Below, piece after piece: positions 62,809 through 64,000 of a stretch of DNA of 64,000 nucleotides (position 1 is the first letter of the stretch; each line of letters begins with the position of its first letter). The DNA is taken from assembly GCA_026692865.1 (NCBI GenBank), contig JAPLNI010000050.1:62001-126000 (forward strand), given 5' to 3'. A program made the position numbers and the translations under genes. This DNA comes from Planctomycetota bacterium. GTDB taxonomy: Bacteria > Planctomycetota > Planctomycetia > Pirellulales > Pirellulaceae. The notes below the pieces were generated by a model. It searched no databases and had not been told where the DNA came from. It saw nothing but the letters and a program-made list of their open reading frames with translations.

Positions 62809-63296
62809 GAACGCTTTACATTCAAATCATGTTCGCTCGTTGTTGCTTGCCGACTATTGGAATTATTCTGAGTTATGGAATGATCGTCTCGGGAATCGTG
62901 GGTTGCGAGGCAAAAGGTACTTCGTTGAAAGAACGCGAATCGTTGCACGAAATCGATCACGACCTGCCTCCATATTGGCCCAGCAGCATGAACGATGCTG
63001 CTACAAAAATTGAGGCACGATTGCAACGATTAAGGGCAGATTCGTTAAAGGACGAAGAGAAGGCGAAGCTGTTCGTCGAACTCACCGATTTGATTGAATG
63101 GACTCCCGAGGTTGCCGCAGATACGCGCCTCAAGGAATCCCATTGGATCCCAATCTATGAAGCTAGCGAAGCCATTCGAAAACAACTACCTCTCAATGAA
63201 GTTTCGTTCAAGCAAGTTTATCAACCCCTAGAAGGCTTGATTCAATTGCTTCGTAAATCCGATTCCTTTGAGCTCGCGACGAGAGGTTCCAAATAA
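62805..63296 (+). CDS. Lipoprotein of the MoxR operon
   Basis: 163 residues. A hydrophobic signal (LPTIGIILSYGMIVSGIV) ends in a lipobox-like IVGC at about residue 33, so it is probably a membrane lipoprotein processed by LspA. The mature part is short and helical (SMNDAATKIEARLQRLRADS, EEKAKLFVELTDLIEWTP). I do not recognise a family. The gene overlaps MoxR (ATGA) upstream and the permease (TAATG) downstream, so it is part of the same translational unit and may anchor the complex. Confidence 0.75.
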   Translation: MRTLYIQIMFARCCLPTIGIILSYGMIVSGIVGCEAKGTSLKERESLHEIDHDLPPYWPSSMNDAATKIEARLQRLRADSLKDEEKAKLFVELTDLIEWTPEVAADTRLKESHWIPIYEASEAIRKQLPLNEVSFKQVYQPLEGLIQLLRKSDSFELATRGSK

Positions 63297-64000
63297 TGGA
63301 AACAGCAATTGCAGGGGGCGTTATTCGGGGAATTCAAGGGGTAGCTTCGGCATCCGCAACGATATTGATTGGGTTATTCATCGCAACTGTTTTACGTTTC
63401 TACCTCGGTCCGTTGGGGACCAAGCGATTATTTGGAGGCGAGACGGTTCGTTCACTTCCTCAATCTTGGCTGATCGGCATGTTGTTGCCGGTTTGCTCAA
63501 TCGGAGTCATCCCGATGTTGATCGAGATGAAGCGGATCGGCGTTCGACGCGGTGCTATCACCGCATTTGCCTTGGCCGCACCACTCTTTAATCCTTTGTC
63601 GATATTGTATGGATTAACGCTCTCGCGGCCGGTTATCATCATCGGGTTCGCGGCTGCATCTCTTTTGGTAGTCACTGTTATTGGCATCATCTGGGATTCA
63701 ATTACCAAATCTAATGGTATTGAAGAGCCTGTTGTCGAAGATGAAAGCAAAGTCATTGGTATGCGGCGTATTTTTGCGTGTGTCGTCTTTGCGGCCCGCG
63801 AATTGGCTGGACCGACTGGTGCGTATGCGTTCATTGCGATACTGGGTCTAGTTTTCCTCGGCAGCGTTCTACCACATGGTGCGCTCCAAACGTCGGTGGA
63901 GCAAGGCGATATTTGGGCACCATTGAAGATGGCGATCATTGCAATTTTTATTTACGCCCCGCCGATGTTGACCATGAGTCAACTTGGGATGATGTTCGAC
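63296..64000 (+). CDS. DUF318-type permease, 3' end outside window
   Basis: 235 residues are visible from the ATG at 63296, which overlaps the lipoprotein stop by one base. Several hydrophobic segments are clear. The family signature MLLPVCSIGVIPMLIEMKRI, with a PxCS core, is followed by GAITAFALAAPLFNPLSILY. This matches the predicted-permease (DUF318/ArsP-like) group, some members of which export trivalent organoarsenicals; others have unknown substrates. A cytoplasmic loop (DSITKSNGIEEPVVEDESKV) separates the halves. It is not a usual partner of MoxR operons. The C-terminus lies beyond the window. Confidence 0.85.
   Translation, partial: METAIAGGVIRGIQGVASASATILIGLFIATVLRFYLGPLGTKRLFGGETVRSLPQSWLIGMLLPVCSIGVIPMLIEMKRIGVRRGAITAFALAAPLFNPLSILYGLTLSRPVIIIGFAAASLLVVTVIGIIWDSITKSNGIEEPVVEDESKVIGMRRIFACVVFAARELAGPTGAYAFIAILGLVFLGSVLPHGALQTSVEQGDIWAPLKMAIIAIFIYAPPMLTMSQLGMMFD

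Noticed and set aside
1-64000. tRNA or rRNA genes
   Set aside because: No T-loop signature with matching acceptor stem and no rRNA-like stretch were found by eye on either strand. A tRNAscan run would settle this.

Overview
The window looks like ordinary chromosome from a planctomycete, most likely the Pirellulaceae (Rhodopirellula-like). This is inferred from gene content: very large AsmA-like and beta-sandwich proteins, several Ser/Thr kinases, PQQ-type propellers, two MoxR AAA+ loci, a topoisomerase A-then-B pair, a GlnE-like protein with eroded active sites, and many small palindromic interspersed repeats. No rRNA, tRNA, CRISPR array, prophage or transposase gene was recognised. Coding density is high (44 genes), and both ends of the window cut through genes (alaS on the left, a permease on the right).

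Layout. 1-10.4 kb: 3' part of alaS, a membrane protein, a strong small-RNA candidate, a DUF72 protein, a large exported protein of unknown function, a short coiled-coil protein, and a Ser/Thr kinase with a degenerate receiver domain. 10.6-18.1 kb: a leftward block with an FAD/Fe-S oxidoreductase, yaeQ, a compact nagA, xerC, a small protein and a lipoprotein. 18.5-28.8 kb: a degenerate GGDEF-like protein, a BON protein, a type IIA topoisomerase pair, a membrane-anchored PQQ propeller protein, a coiled-coil protein and a group 2 sigma factor. 29.3-42.4 kb: a Gfo/Idh/MocA oxidoreductase, a second Ser/Thr kinase, arfB, a secreted propeller protein, a secreted aldose epimerase, an AEC transporter, the GlnE-like pseudoenzyme, ruvA, lspA and an ICMT-like methyltransferase. 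42.6-47.3 kb: a leftward TerB-like / VWA / MoxR operon. 47.6-57 kb: a lone nucleotidyltransferase, a TrhO-RluA tRNA-modification fusion, tmk, an alpha/beta hydrolase, an ATP-grasp ligase and a 1,267-residue AsmA-like protein. 57.5-64 kb: a Cys/His-rich exported protein, then a tightly coupled operon of DUF58, transglutaminase-fold protein, MoxR, lipoprotein and DUF318-type permease.

Functional themes are translation and tRNA (alaS, TrhO-RluA, arfB), DNA topology and repair (topoisomerase, xerC, ruvA, tmk), envelope biogenesis (AsmA-like, lspA, lipoproteins, propellers), amino-sugar and sugar turnover (nagA, galM) and kinase/sigma signalling.

The most unusual feature is the repeat content. 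At least five families of short palindromic elements occupy the intergenic gaps. Most of the longer convergent gaps hold one. Two copies lie in frame inside genes and encode the same short peptide, and another supplies the last residues and stop codon of thymidylate kinase. Further leads are the double-degenerate GlnE homologue, a transglutaminase-fold protein without its catalytic Cys, the TrhO-RluA fusion, and the promoter-to-terminator small RNA candidate near 3.5 kb.
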